A stretch of 64,000 nt of DNA from Bacillota bacterium (GTDB lineage: Bacteria > Bacillota > Clostridia > Christensenellales > Aristaeellaceae): positions 34,364 to 98,363 of the forward strand of contig JAEYAR010000205.1 in NCBI GenBank assembly GCA_023404715.1. Reading direction: 5' to 3'. The notes beneath the pieces were generated by a model. That model worked only from the letters and a program-made list of their open reading frames with translations, made no database searches and was not told where the DNA came from. The number at the start of each line of letters is the position of its first letter. The stretch's first letter is position 1. Of this stretch, positions 53,720-62,532 are shown piece by piece. Made by a program: the position numbers and the translations under genes.

Positions 53720-54247
53720 ATGGATAAGCGAAAAGCATCAAACCGGCGGGTGAAGGACCGACTGTTGGCGGCGCTGATCGCGTACGCGGGAAAGAAGGAT
53801 TGGTCAAAGGTCAAGGTCACCGAGCTGATCGAAAAATCGGGCGTGGCAAGGGCGTCGTTTTACCGCAATTTCAAGTCGGTCGAAGAGATCATCGACTACG
53901 GCGTGCAGGAGATGGCCCGCCTTTATCACGCGCAAAAGCCGTTTGTAGACGAGGATTTTCGCAGCCGGGAGGTCGTGCTGTATAAATTCCGATTCTATGG
54001 GGAGCATGCGGACCTCGTCCTGGCATTCCATCACGCCAAGGCGTCGACCGCGCTGCTGGACGTGATCACCGACTGCGAGATCGAAGCCTGCGGGGACATG
54101 CCGGCCTATTCCATATCGAGATATGCGCTTTACTATTTTTCCGGCGCGTTTTACAACATGATGCTCAACTGGCTGGAAGGGGGCGCGAGGGAGACGCCGG
54201 AGGCCATGGCCGAAGAATTCTTGCGGATCGCCAAATGCTTGCCGTAG
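53720..54247 (+). CDS. TetR/AcrR family transcriptional regulator
   Basis: A 175-residue repressor. The helix-turn-helix is KVTELIEKSGVARASFYRNFKSVEEII, about residues 33-60; the remaining C-terminal helices form the ligand pocket (LDVITDCEIEACGDMPAYSISRYALYYFSGAFYNMM). It is divergent from EFR1-nitroreductase with a 23-bp palindrome between, so it probably represses both units. The ligand is unknown, perhaps a redox-active or electrophilic compound. GGGGG lies 10 bases before the ATG. Confidence 0.95.
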   Translation: MDKRKASNRRVKDRLLAALIAYAGKKDWSKVKVTELIEKSGVARASFYRNFKSVEEIIDYGVQEMARLYHAQKPFVDEDFRSREVVLYKFRFYGEHADLVLAFHHAKASTALLDVITDCEIEACGDMPAYSISRYALYYFSGAFYNMMLNWLEGGARETPEAMAEEFLRIAKCLP

Positions 54248-54263
54248 CGCGTGTGCGAAAACG

Positions 54264-54299
54264 AAAAAAAGGCGCGGGCGAAATCGGTTCGCCTGCGCC
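54264..54299 (-). terminator. Terminator of the second aldo/keto reductase gene
   Basis: GGCGCAGGCGAA and TTTCGCCCGCGCC pair with one mismatch, then seven T on the - strand. It sits between the tetR gene end and the convergent gene. Confidence 0.85.
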
Positions 54300-54323
54300 G
54301 GTAGCTTAGAGGAGGGGCATTCG

Positions 54324-55448
54324 TTACAGGGCCGCGGCCGCCTCGTGGATCTTTTGCAGCATGGCCGGGATGTCGATGCCCTGCGGGCAGTTGCGCTTGC
54401 ACTTACCGCAGGCGACGCAGTGCGTCTCGCGCGCGGCCTCGTCCAGCTTGGCGAGGCTTTCCTTGTAGGCCTTGGCGTCGCCGTACATCGCGTACAGGTT
54501 GTAGCGCGAGAAGGCGCCGGGGATGTCCACGCCCTTGGGGCAATCCATGCAGTAGCGGCAGGAGGTGCAGGGGATCAGGCCCGAGACGTTGAAGGCCTCG
54601 ACGGCCTGATCCAGCGCGGCGCGCTCGGCCTCGCCTAAGGGGGCGAAATCGCACAGGGTCGAGAGGTTGTCCTCCACCTGCTCCACGGTGGACATGCCGC
54701 TCAGCACGGTCATGACGCCGGGCAGCGAGGCGGCGAAGCGCACGGCCCAGGAGGCCATCGAGCGATCCGGGGCGGCGTCCACCAGGATTTTTCGCGCCGC
54801 GTCGCAGGGGCGCGCGAGCAGGCCGCCGCGCACGGGCTCCATGACGATCACCGGCATCGAGCGCCGGTGCAGCGCCTCGTAGCTCTCGCCTGCCCGTTGC
54901 ATCGTCCAATCCAGGTAATTAAGCTGGATCTGCGCGAACTCGAAGGCCGGGTGCGCTGCGCAAAAGGCGTCGATGTATTCGGGCGTGTCATGGCAGGAGA
55001 AGCCCAGGTGGCGAATGACGCCCTCGCGCTTCTTTTGCAGCAGGTATTCGTATACGCCGTATTGGTCGAACGCCGCCTTGTGCTCATGGCTGATGTTGTG
55101 CACGAGGTAGAAGTCGACGTAGGAAACCTGTAGCTTTTTGAGTTGGTCCTCGAAGATCGCGGCTACGTCCTCCTTCTTTTTGAGCATCCAGACGGGCATC
55201 TTCGTTGCCAAATAGAAGCTTTCGCGCGGATAGGCCTTGAGCGCCTCGCCCGCAAACGTCTCCGATTCGCCGTCGTGATACATATAGGCGGTGTCGAAGT
55301 AGTTGACGCCGCCCCGATAGGCCCGGTCGACCAGCGCCTTGGCGCGCGCCCAGTCGATCGCGGGTTTATCGGCCTTAAGCCGTGGCAGGCGCATCAAGCC
55401 CAGGCCCAGCAGCGAAATCTGCTCGCCGAGAAAAGAACGTTTTTCCAT
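54324..55448 (-). CDS. Aldo/keto reductase with ferredoxin domain
   Basis: A 374-residue enzyme of the same type as the one at 48853. The barrel has YFDTAYMYHDGESETF, YLATKMPVW and VDFYLVHNISHEH for the catalytic tetrad. The C-terminal part has C-x2-C-x2-C-x3-P (CTSCRYCMDCPKG) and C-x2-C-x2-C-x3-C-P (CVACGKCKRNCPQG). It is longer than the first by an extended N-terminal barrel region. A GGGATC site precedes the ATG. It appears to be a single-gene unit. Confidence 0.93.
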   Translation of the reverse strand: MEKRSFLGEQISLLGLGLMRLPRLKADKPAIDWARAKALVDRAYRGGVNYFDTAYMYHDGESETFAGEALKAYPRESFYLATKMPVWMLKKKEDVAAIFEDQLKKLQVSYVDFYLVHNISHEHKAAFDQYGVYEYLLQKKREGVIRHLGFSCHDTPEYIDAFCAAHPAFEFAQIQLNYLDWTMQRAGESYEALHRRSMPVIVMEPVRGGLLARPCDAARKILVDAAPDRSMASWAVRFAASLPGVMTVLSGMSTVEQVEDNLSTLCDFAPLGEAERAALDQAVEAFNVSGLIPCTSCRYCMDCPKGVDIPGAFSRYNLYAMYGDAKAYKESLAKLDEAARETHCVACGKCKRNCPQGIDIPAMLQKIHEAAAAL

Positions 55449-55643
55449 AGAGATCCCTCCACGCTTTTTGTCAGTTCCACTTTAATCATGCCCGGCCCGC
55501 TTGTCAAGAGCCAAGTGCGCTCAGGCGGCAGAAACAGCGTTTTTTCACCAGAAAATGCGAAACCGGCAGGGATTTGGGATCGCGAACGCGAAAAATGCAT
55601 GCGGCCTTTAAACAGACTATAAACGGCAAAGGATGAACGGACG

Positions 55644-57062
55644 ATGACGCTTCAAAAGGATTGGCTGGACGACAAACTGCGCAGCGGCGTGGACGCCAAG
55701 CCGGCTAAATGGGTCGTCGCGATCTTTTACGTGCTGGCGACGGCGGTATTCGCCTACCTCGCCTATCATGCGCGCTACGCGACGTTCGATAACTACCACG
55801 AACGCGACTTGCCCTATCTCACGCGGACGGTGACGGTGATGTTCACCAGCCTCTTCGCCCTCGCGCTGCTCACTCAATACGTGATGCTGCAAAGGCGCGG
55901 GGCCGTGACGGCGGTGTACCTATTGGCCGCGCTGATTACGGCGCTGGGGCTGTTGGGCAAGATCTCGCTGCTCGACTACGTGAGCGACGACTACGACATC
56001 TTCCTCAGCGAGTGGATCTGGCTGATGTCCGAGGAGGACTTTCTGGGCGCGATCGGCATGTATCTGGGCGATTACAACCCGCCGTACCTGTACATGCTCG
56101 CGGTCATGTCGCGCTTCACGAGCTTTTCCTACCTGTACATGATCAAGTTCGTCTCCATCGGGATGGACCTGATGCTCGCGTACTTCGTGATGAAGCTCGT
56201 ATCGCTGAAAAGCGAGGGGCCGGTCTTTCAGCTGTCGTTTTTTCACCTGGCGCTGCTGCTGCCCACGGTCGTGCTCAACGGGGCGTACTGGGGCCAGTGC
56301 GACACCATCTTCACCGGGTTTGCGCTGGGCGGGCTGTACTTTGGCCTGCGCAAGCGCCCATGCCTGTCGATCGTGTTTTTCACGCTGTCGCTGGCCTTTA
56401 AGCTGCAGGCGGTCTTTCTGCTGCCGATGCTGCTGCCGCTTTGGAGCGTGAAAAGCTTTCGCCTGCGGCACCTCGCGCTCGCGCCCCTCGTATACATGGG
56501 GATGATGACGCCCGCGCTGATCGGCGGCAAGACGCTGCGCTCCGTGCTCACCTGCTACATGCAGCAGGCCTCGAACTATACCAGCCTGACGATGAACGCG
56601 CCGTCGATCTATCAGCTGATGCCCACGGCCAGCTACCGCGAATTCAACGGCATGGGCATCCTGTTCGCGCTCGCGCTCGTCTTCGCGCTGTGCGCGGTGA
56701 TGTATCAAAAGCGAAGGACGCTTACGGCCGGCAGCATGCTGCACTGCGCGATGCTGCTCGCCATCGCCATCCCCCTGGTGCTGCCGCGGATGCACGAGCG
56801 GTACTTCTTCGTGGCGGACGTGCTGGCGCTCGTGTTCGTGGCGTTCAGGCCCAAGCGGTTTTACCTGCCGCTCGCGGTGGGCTTTGCCTCCTACTGCTCG
56901 TATGTCGTGGCCCTGCCGGGCCCGAAGCTGTACGATTTGAGCTACATGAGCCTCATCATGCTCGGCGCGACGGCGCTTGTGGCCTATGACCTGGCGCTTA
57001 AGCTGCGTGAGGACGAGCAGGAAGGGCACGGAGCGTACCTGCTCGAGGAGGGCGCGGCATGA
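55644..57062 (+). CDS. GT-C-like mannosyltransferase-type membrane protein
   Basis: A 472-residue protein with about 11-12 hydrophobic segments. The motifs DYDIFLSEWIW (early acidic loop), GDYNPPYLYMLAV, LNGAYWGQCDTIF, LAFKLQAVFLLPMLLPLW and PRMHERYFFVADVLALV are typical of a GT-C group that includes PIG-M/GT87-like mannosyltransferases. Such enzymes use polyprenyl-phosphate sugars on the outer face of the membrane. AAAGGA lies 11 bases before the ATG. The gene overlaps the next one by 4 bases; the two proteins are close paralogues in tandem. Confidence 0.78.
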   Translation: MTLQKDWLDDKLRSGVDAKPAKWVVAIFYVLATAVFAYLAYHARYATFDNYHERDLPYLTRTVTVMFTSLFALALLTQYVMLQRRGAVTAVYLLAALITALGLLGKISLLDYVSDDYDIFLSEWIWLMSEEDFLGAIGMYLGDYNPPYLYMLAVMSRFTSFSYLYMIKFVSIGMDLMLAYFVMKLVSLKSEGPVFQLSFFHLALLLPTVVLNGAYWGQCDTIFTGFALGGLYFGLRKRPCLSIVFFTLSLAFKLQAVFLLPMLLPLWSVKSFRLRHLALAPLVYMGMMTPALIGGKTLRSVLTCYMQQASNYTSLTMNAPSIYQLMPTASYREFNGMGILFALALVFALCAVMYQKRRTLTAGSMLHCAMLLAIAIPLVLPRMHERYFFVADVLALVFVAFRPKRFYLPLAVGFASYCSYVVALPGPKLYDLSYMSLIMLGATALVAYDLALKLREDEQEGHGAYLLEEGAA

Positions 57063-58459
57063 GACAAAACCCGCTGGACCGCCTCGACGACGCGCTGCGC
57101 GCGCTCGCGGACGCGAAGCCAAAGCGCTGGCAGCGCTTAGCGCTGCTGGGCGCTATGACCCTGGCGCTCTTCGCCTTCCTGCTGACGCGCAGCTTTCCCC
57201 GCCTGGAGGCGGGGAACCTCCTTCAGCTGGCGCTGACGGCCGCGCTGTTCGCCCTCGTGGGCCTGACGATGATGCTGGCGGCCTACCGGCGCATCGAACG
57301 CTCGGGAGGCAGCCTGGCGATCTACCTGCTCGCCTCCGCCGCCTGCGCGGCGATGCTGCTCATGCGCATGGCGATGATCGAAAAAAACACGGGGGACTAC
57401 GACAATTTCCTCATGCATTGGTATGCGCAGATGCAGCCGCTTTCCTTTGCGGAGGCCATGCGGGCCGACATCGGCAACTATACGATGCCCTACCGCTACA
57501 TCGTCTGGCTGATCACGCGCGTGCCGCTGCCGGACGTGTACATGTTCAAGTTCGTCACGCTGATCTTCGAGGCGGCGCTCGCGCACGAGGTGATGCGCCT
57601 GAGCGAGATCAGCCGGGGCGAAAAATCGCTCGGCTGCTCGCTGACGCTCTACTTCGTCACGCTCGCGCTGCCCACGGTCGTCTTCAACGGCGCGTTCTGG
57701 GGGCAGTGCGACGCGATCTACACCCTGTTTGCGCTCTACGGCCTGCGAACGGCGCTGGAGGGCAAGCCCTATCGGGCCGCCGCCGGGTTTGGGCTGTCGT
57801 TCGCCTTCAAGCTGCAGGCGGTCTTCCTCTTCCCGATCCTGCCCGTGCTGTGGGCCATGCGCAAGCTGCGCGTGAAGCACGCGCTCACGGTGATCGGCGC
57901 ATGGGTGGCGGCGATGCTGCCCGCGCTGCTGTGCGGGCGGCCGCTGACGAGCACGATCTCCATTTACTTCATGCAGATGGAGGATTCAATGGAGCTCGTG
58001 CGCAGCGCGCCGTCGATCTTTCAGCTCTTTGAATCGTCGGAGATGAACCCGTGGATGTTCTCGAACTGGGGCATCGCCATGGCGATGGGCGCGGCGCTCG
58101 TACTGTGCATGCTGCTCTGGCGCTGCCGGGATCGGTTGACGCCGGGGCTACTGCTGGACGGCGCGTTTTTGATGGTGCTGGCGGTGCCGTTCCTGCTGCC
58201 GCACATGCACGAGCGCTACTTCTTTATGGCCGACATGCTGGCGCTCGTGTACTTTGCGGGGCGTTTTTCACGGGTCTATGCCCCGGCGCTGGTCGTCCTG
58301 GCCTCGTTCAACGGCTATCTGCGTTTCCTTCAGTATTATCACACGTTCGTTCCGCAGGTGGTGGGCGCGCTGGCCATGCTGCTCGTCATGGTGCTCGTGG
58401 GCGCCGGCCTGATGCGCGATCTGCAAAGGACGGCGAAGGAGCCCGCTTCCGACGGGTGA
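57059..58459 (+). CDS. GT-C-like mannosyltransferase-type membrane protein (paralogue)
   Basis: A 466-residue protein with the same motif order as the preceding one: DYDNFLMHWYAQM, GNYTMPYRYIVWLI, FNGAFWGQCDAIYTLF, LSFAFKLQAVFLFPILPVLW and LPHMHERYFFMADMLALVYF. The tandem pair suggests duplication and either a heterodimer or successive sugar additions. ATG 57059 overlaps the stop of the first gene. It ends before a hairpin-rich stretch. Confidence 0.78.
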   Translation: MRQNPLDRLDDALRALADAKPKRWQRLALLGAMTLALFAFLLTRSFPRLEAGNLLQLALTAALFALVGLTMMLAAYRRIERSGGSLAIYLLASAACAAMLLMRMAMIEKNTGDYDNFLMHWYAQMQPLSFAEAMRADIGNYTMPYRYIVWLITRVPLPDVYMFKFVTLIFEAALAHEVMRLSEISRGEKSLGCSLTLYFVTLALPTVVFNGAFWGQCDAIYTLFALYGLRTALEGKPYRAAAGFGLSFAFKLQAVFLFPILPVLWAMRKLRVKHALTVIGAWVAAMLPALLCGRPLTSTISIYFMQMEDSMELVRSAPSIFQLFESSEMNPWMFSNWGIAMAMGAALVLCMLLWRCRDRLTPGLLLDGAFLMVLAVPFLLPHMHERYFFMADMLALVYFAGRFSRVYAPALVVLASFNGYLRFLQYYHTFVPQVVGALAMLLVMVLVGAGLMRDLQRTAKEPASDG

Positions 58460-58470
58460 CGGCAGCGTGT

Positions 58471-58638
58471 CGCCAAAGTGGCATACGCCACTTTGGCGAG
58501 TATACGGGTGATTTTTTCGCTCCGCAAAACTGCGTTTTGCTCCGGAAAAAGCCCCGCCTGCCAAGGGCGCGAAGCGACTAGGCGCGAGGACAGCGCGAAG
58601 CGCTCCGCAGCGCCGTACCCCGCGCAGCTTGCGCGGGG
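58471..58638. repeat. Hairpin-rich intergenic stretch
   Basis: Between the GT-C gene and the convergent kinase gene (318 bases without a gene): CGCCAAAGTGGC/GCCACTTTGGCG (58471-58498, 12-bp, loop ATAC), GCAAAAC/GTTTTGC (58524-58540), AGCGC/GCGCT (58592-58604) and CCCCGCGCA/TGCGCGGGG (58618-58638, 9-bp). The first hairpin is followed by GATTTTTTCG, so it may terminate the upstream operon. The spacing of stems resembles the element at 29773 but the sequence differs. Confidence 0.6.
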
Positions 58639-58721
58639 CGTAACAGGCTAAGCCGGGCGATACGATTACAGTCTTGCAGACGGCTTTTGGTTTGTTAGAC
58701 TCCGATGGTTGCAAACAGTTT

Positions 58722-58768
58722 GAGGCCGCCCGGTTCGTGCATGCGCACGGCCGGGCGGCCTCTATTTT
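58722..58768. terminator. Long GC hairpin, likely terminator between convergent genes
   Basis: GAGGCCGCCCGG (58722-58733) and CCGGGCGGCCTC (58751-58762) form a 12-bp stem with an inner GTGC/GCAC; TATTTTCG follows on the + strand. It lies just past the kinase gene's 3' end. Confidence 0.7.
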
Positions 58769-58777
58769 CGATGCCTT

Positions 58778-60715
58778 TTATGAGGACTTTCCTTCCAAAG
58801 CGCGTGGGGTCTCCCCGGCCGTGGGGATTTCTCGCGCCTGGGGCGCCGCGAAGTGCAGCGTGAACGTAAAGGCGCTGCCTTGGCCCTGATCGCTGGCGAC
58901 GGTCAGTTCCTCGCCGAGCTGCTTCATGATCTCATGCGCGATGGCCAGCCCCAGGCCCGTGCCCTTGCCCTGATGGGCCTTGTCCGCCTTGTAAAAGCGC
59001 TCGAACACGTGCGGCAAATCCGCCGGGGCGATACCGGGGCCCGAATCCTTCACGGTGACGCGCAGCAGCTCGGGTCCCGGCTCGGCGATCAGGTCGACCG
59101 TGCCGCCCTCGGGCGTGTACTTCATGGCGTTATCCAATATGGCGACGAGCACCTGTTCGGTGCGGTCGGGATTGCCGGTGACGTCGGGCAGCGCGTCCGG
59201 CGCGTGCAGGCGCAGCGTCTGGCCGTAGTCGTCCGCGTACTGCGCGTAGGTATCGAACACCGAGTGCAGCATGCGCGCGGGGTTGAACACCTGCTTTTCG
59301 AGCGAGCAGGTGCCCGACTGCAGGCGCGAGAGCTCCAGCATGTCGCTCACTAGGCGGGAGAGGCGCATGGTCTCGCGCAGGATGATGTCGTAGAGGTGCT
59401 GGCGCTTTTCCTCGTCCTGCACCAGGCCGTCGCGCAGGGGCTCGATCAGCCCGCGCATGGCGGTGAGGGGGGTGCGCAGCTCGTGCGAGACGTTCGCCAC
59501 GTAGTCGCGCCGCGTCTGCTCGAGCCGCTCGGAGGCCGTGATGTCGCTGAGCACGCCGACCGCGCCCGCGAAGCGGCCATGCTCGCCCTCGAGCGGGGAG
59601 ACGGACGCGCGCACGACCCGCTCGCCGACGCGGAGGTTCTGCGTGCGCGCCTCGCCCGTGCGCAGCACCTCGTCGTAGAGCGCCCAGACCTCGGGCGTAG
59701 CGGCGAGCAGCGCCCTGTCGGCCCCGTCAGGGCTGCCGGCGACGCCGAAGAGCGCCTGCACGGCGGGGTTCGCGTGCGTGATGGCGCCCTGCGCGTCCAC
59801 GGCGATGATGCCCTCGGATAGGCCGTTGAGCGTGGAGCGCAGGCGGTTGCTCTCGACCCTGAGCGCGGAGATCGTGCGCCCCAGCTCGCTGGAGAGCATG
59901 TTGAGCGCGCCGCCCAGCTCGCCGATCTCGCCCGGGTCGCCCTCGTCGGCGCGCACGGTGAAGTCGCCCGCCGCCATGGCCAGGGCGACGTCGCGCATCT
60001 GCCGCATGGGGCGCGCCAGGCGGAAGGCGAGGAAGAAGACCATGGGGATCATCAGCACCGCCACGCCGAAGATGGAGAACATCAGCGCGTTGGACAGGCT
60101 GTTCATGCCCGCGACCACCTCGTTCATCGATTGGGCCATGAACACCGCGCCCTGCACGCTGCCTGCGTAGACGATCGGCACGGCGACGGCGACCATGCTG
60201 CCGCTCACCTGCTCGGCGCTGTCGTCGCCGCCGTCGCCGTTCGCATCCTTAAGATCGCGCAGCGCGCTGCCGTCGGTCCTGCTCGCGCCGCGGTTGGCGC
60301 GAACGGAGGGCTCCGTGATGTTCAGGGCGCCGATGTGCGTGCACTCTTCGCCCGAGAGCACCTGCGGCAGCAGGCTCCACAGCCCCTCGGGCAGCGTGCC
60401 CACGCGCTTGCCGGATTTTTGCTGCGTGCGCAGGATCGTATCGCCGTTCGTATCCACTACCCAGACCGTGGCATCCCACTGGGCGGTGTTCGTGCCGATG
60501 AGGGCGACGAGCAGGCTGGAGGGCATCTTGCCCGTGAAGTATTCGACGAAATTGCCCGCGATGATGCGCCCCTTGGGCAGCAGCTCGTCGATCTTGTTGG
60601 CGGCAAAGATCTGCGGGGAGACGAGGGCGTAGATGCCCGCCGTCAGCAGCGCGAAGAGCAGGATGGTCGAAAGCACCAGCACCAGCGTCCTGCGCAGGAA
60701 CGAGCTGCGGATCAT
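58778..60715 (-). CDS. Sensor histidine kinase, PhoR/WalK type with PAS
   Basis: A 645-residue membrane kinase: helix 1 (LVLVLSTILLFALLTAGIYAL, about 11-31), an extracellular domain of about 180 residues with an odd Asp/Gly-rich stretch DANGDGGDDSAEQVSGS, helix 2 (ALMFSIFGVAVLMIPMVFFLA, about 211-231), HAMP, a PAS domain (GIIAVDAQGAITHANPAVQALFG), HisKA with NVSHELRTPLTAMRG and a HATPase with N and G boxes (LDNAMKYTPEGG, VKDSGPGIAPADLPHVFERFYKAD). It overlaps its regulator gene by 4 bases. The DGG-rich part may bind Ca, a guess. Confidence 0.95.
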   Translation of the reverse strand: MIRSSFLRRTLVLVLSTILLFALLTAGIYALVSPQIFAANKIDELLPKGRIIAGNFVEYFTGKMPSSLLVALIGTNTAQWDATVWVVDTNGDTILRTQQKSGKRVGTLPEGLWSLLPQVLSGEECTHIGALNITEPSVRANRGASRTDGSALRDLKDANGDGGDDSAEQVSGSMVAVAVPIVYAGSVQGAVFMAQSMNEVVAGMNSLSNALMFSIFGVAVLMIPMVFFLAFRLARPMRQMRDVALAMAAGDFTVRADEGDPGEIGELGGALNMLSSELGRTISALRVESNRLRSTLNGLSEGIIAVDAQGAITHANPAVQALFGVAGSPDGADRALLAATPEVWALYDEVLRTGEARTQNLRVGERVVRASVSPLEGEHGRFAGAVGVLSDITASERLEQTRRDYVANVSHELRTPLTAMRGLIEPLRDGLVQDEEKRQHLYDIILRETMRLSRLVSDMLELSRLQSGTCSLEKQVFNPARMLHSVFDTYAQYADDYGQTLRLHAPDALPDVTGNPDRTEQVLVAILDNAMKYTPEGGTVDLIAEPGPELLRVTVKDSGPGIAPADLPHVFERFYKADKAHQGKGTGLGLAIAHEIMKQLGEELTVASDQGQGSAFTFTLHFAAPQAREIPTAGETPRALEGKSS

Positions 60716-61419
60716 GCGGTAACCTCGAACTTATAGCCCACGCCGTAGACGGTCACGATCTCCCAGCCGCAGGGCGAGTCGCAGGCGAGCTTCTGGCGCA
60801 GGCGCTTGATGTGCGTATCGACGGTGCGCGTATCGCCGAAGAAATCATACCCCCAGATGCGCGAGAGGATCTGCTCGCGCTCGAACACGCGGCCCGGATG
60901 GCTCGCCAGTAGGTACAAAAGCTCGACCTCGCGCGGCGTGCAGGCGACGGCCTCGCCGCCGAGCTTCACGCTGTAACGCTCCGGCTGGATTTCGAGGTTG
61001 CCGTACGCCAGCGTCGTGAGCGCCTCCTGCTTGTCCGCCTCGCCGGAGCCGCTCGTGCGCCGCAGCACCGCCTTGATGCGCGAGATGACCTCGCGCGGGC
61101 TGAAGGGCTTGACGATGTAATCGTCCGCGCCCATCTCCAGCCCCAGGATGCGGTCGATCTCCTCGCCGCGCGCCGTCAGCATGATGATAGGCAGCTGGCT
61201 CTTTTTGCGCACCGCCTGGCAGACCTCCATGCCGGAGAGGCCCGGCATCATCTGGTCGAGCACCATGAGATCAAAGGCGCTCTTGTCGATCATCTGCAGC
61301 GCATCCTGCCCGTTGTACGCGTCGGCATAGGTGAACTTTTCCGCGTCCAGGTACAGGGAAAGCGACTGGTGGACGACGGGGTCGTCGTCGCAAATCAAAA
61401 TATTAGGGGCCTTGGGCAT
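60712..61419 (-). CDS. Response regulator, OmpR/PhoB family
   Basis: A 235-residue regulator: receiver with the acidic triplet D11-D13, phosphoacceptor D55 (DLMVLDQMMPGLSG) and K104 (YIVKPFSPREV); winged helix with VACTPREVELLYLLASHPGRVFEREQILSRIWGYDF and TRTVDTHIKRLRQKL. A GAGGTGAT ribosome site precedes ATG 61419. Translationally coupled to the kinase. The region upstream carries TGACA/TGTCA repeats near 61468-61490, possibly a binding site. Confidence 0.96.
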   Translation of the reverse strand: MPKAPNILICDDDPVVHQSLSLYLDAEKFTYADAYNGQDALQMIDKSAFDLMVLDQMMPGLSGMEVCQAVRKKSQLPIIMLTARGEEIDRILGLEMGADDYIVKPFSPREVISRIKAVLRRTSGSGEADKQEALTTLAYGNLEIQPERYSVKLGGEAVACTPREVELLYLLASHPGRVFEREQILSRIWGYDFFGDTRTVDTHIKRLRQKLACDSPCGWEIVTVYGVGYKFEVTA

Positions 61420-61502
61420 TGCATATCACCTCGTCAAACTGCTCTGCGCATAGGATAACACGCCAATGTGACATAGTTGTGTCAGGCAAAAGGGAAGTTT
61501 TT

Positions 61503-61543
61503 GAAAACAGGGCGAAACGGCCTCCAAGCCGCCTGCGCCCTGT
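61503..61543 (-). terminator. Terminator of the antiporter gene
   Basis: ACAGGGCG and CGCCCTGT enclose a second hairpin (CGGC/GCCG); TTTTC follows on the - strand. It lies close to the antiporter stop at 61547. Confidence 0.65.
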
Positions 61544-61546
61544 GTT

Positions 61547-62512
61547 TTATACGAACTGGAAGATGCAGTACGCCGCGTAGACGCACAGCAGGGATACGCC
61601 CTGCCAGCGCCGGAGCCTGCCGCGCAGGAGGGCGGGCGCCGTCAGCACGGCCATGACGAGGATCATCAGCGGCAGGTCGACGACGAGCGAGGCGGGGCGC
61701 CCCAGGAAGAGCGTGCCGGTAGGGATATCGAAGGGCGCGAGCGCGGCGGACGCGCCGGAGACCAGCACGAGGTTGAAGATGTTCGCGCCGATGACATTGC
61801 CCAGCGACAGCGCGCCGTGCCCCTTGACGAGCGACGTGATCGCCGTCACCAGCTCGGGCAGCGAGGTGCCCAGCGCCACGAACGTCAGCGCGATGACCGA
61901 TTCGGGCACGCCCAGGGCCTTGGCGATCAGGGTGCCGTTGTCGACGAGCAAGTTGGCGCCCACGGCGATGACGGCCGCGCCGACCACGAGCATCAGTATG
62001 TCCTTTTGCAGCGAGCCCTCGGGCTTAGCCATGTAGTCGGTGGGCTGCGAGGCGGCGGGGTTGCGCTTCATCTGCAATACCGTGTAGGCCATGTACAGCG
62101 CAAACAGCGCCAGCAGGATGAAGCCCGTCACGCGGTCGAAGCGCCCGCGCGTGTAGGCGGGGATGCAATAGGCGACCGCGCACAAGAAGAAGGCGGCCAC
62201 GGGGGTCGCCAGCGCCCGCCTGTCGACAAGGCCGGGACGGATAGCCACCGTGAGCGCGGCGATGAGCGCCGTGTTGCAGATGACCGAGCCGATGGCGTTG
62301 CCATAGGCGATTTCGCCGTGGCCGCCGAGGGCGGAGGTGGCGGAGACCATGACCTCCGGCAGCGTCGTGCCGATGGAGACGACGGTGGCGCCGATGAGCA
62401 GCTCCGGCATGTGAAAGCGGTGGGCGATGCCGGTAGCGGCGTCGACAAACCAGTCGCCGCCTTTGATCAGGAAGATGAGACCCAGGATGAAGAGAAGTAT
62501 GGGCACGAGCAT
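61547..62512 (-). CDS. Calcium/sodium antiporter (YrbG family)
   Basis: A 321-residue CaCA-type exchanger with about ten helices in two repeats. Repeat one has VVSIGTTLPEVMVSATSALGGHGEIAYGNAIGSVICNTA; repeat two has VALGTSLPELVTAITSLVKGHGALSLGNVIGANIFNL, with the ion-binding Glu in each. The central loop is short. It follows a DtxR-type regulator gene by 20 bases, which hints at metal control (Mn, Fe or Ca). Confidence 0.96.
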   Translation of the reverse strand: MLVPILLFILGLIFLIKGGDWFVDAATGIAHRFHMPELLIGATVVSIGTTLPEVMVSATSALGGHGEIAYGNAIGSVICNTALIAALTVAIRPGLVDRRALATPVAAFFLCAVAYCIPAYTRGRFDRVTGFILLALFALYMAYTVLQMKRNPAASQPTDYMAKPEGSLQKDILMLVVGAAVIAVGANLLVDNGTLIAKALGVPESVIALTFVALGTSLPELVTAITSLVKGHGALSLGNVIGANIFNLVLVSGASAALAPFDIPTGTLFLGRPASLVVDLPLMILVMAVLTAPALLRGRLRRWQGVSLLCVYAAYCIFQFV

Positions 62513-62532
62513 GCGGTAAGGTCCTCCTAGCT

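Noticed and set aside
55920..57122. A 400-codon - strand frame opposite the first GT-C gene
   Set aside because: Extremely rich in Arg, His and Gln, antisense to conserved motifs of a real gene.
58618..58640. A tRNA-like or rRNA-like GC-rich stem
   Set aside because: No cloverleaf or T-loop sequence could be built around it; it is an isolated hairpin.
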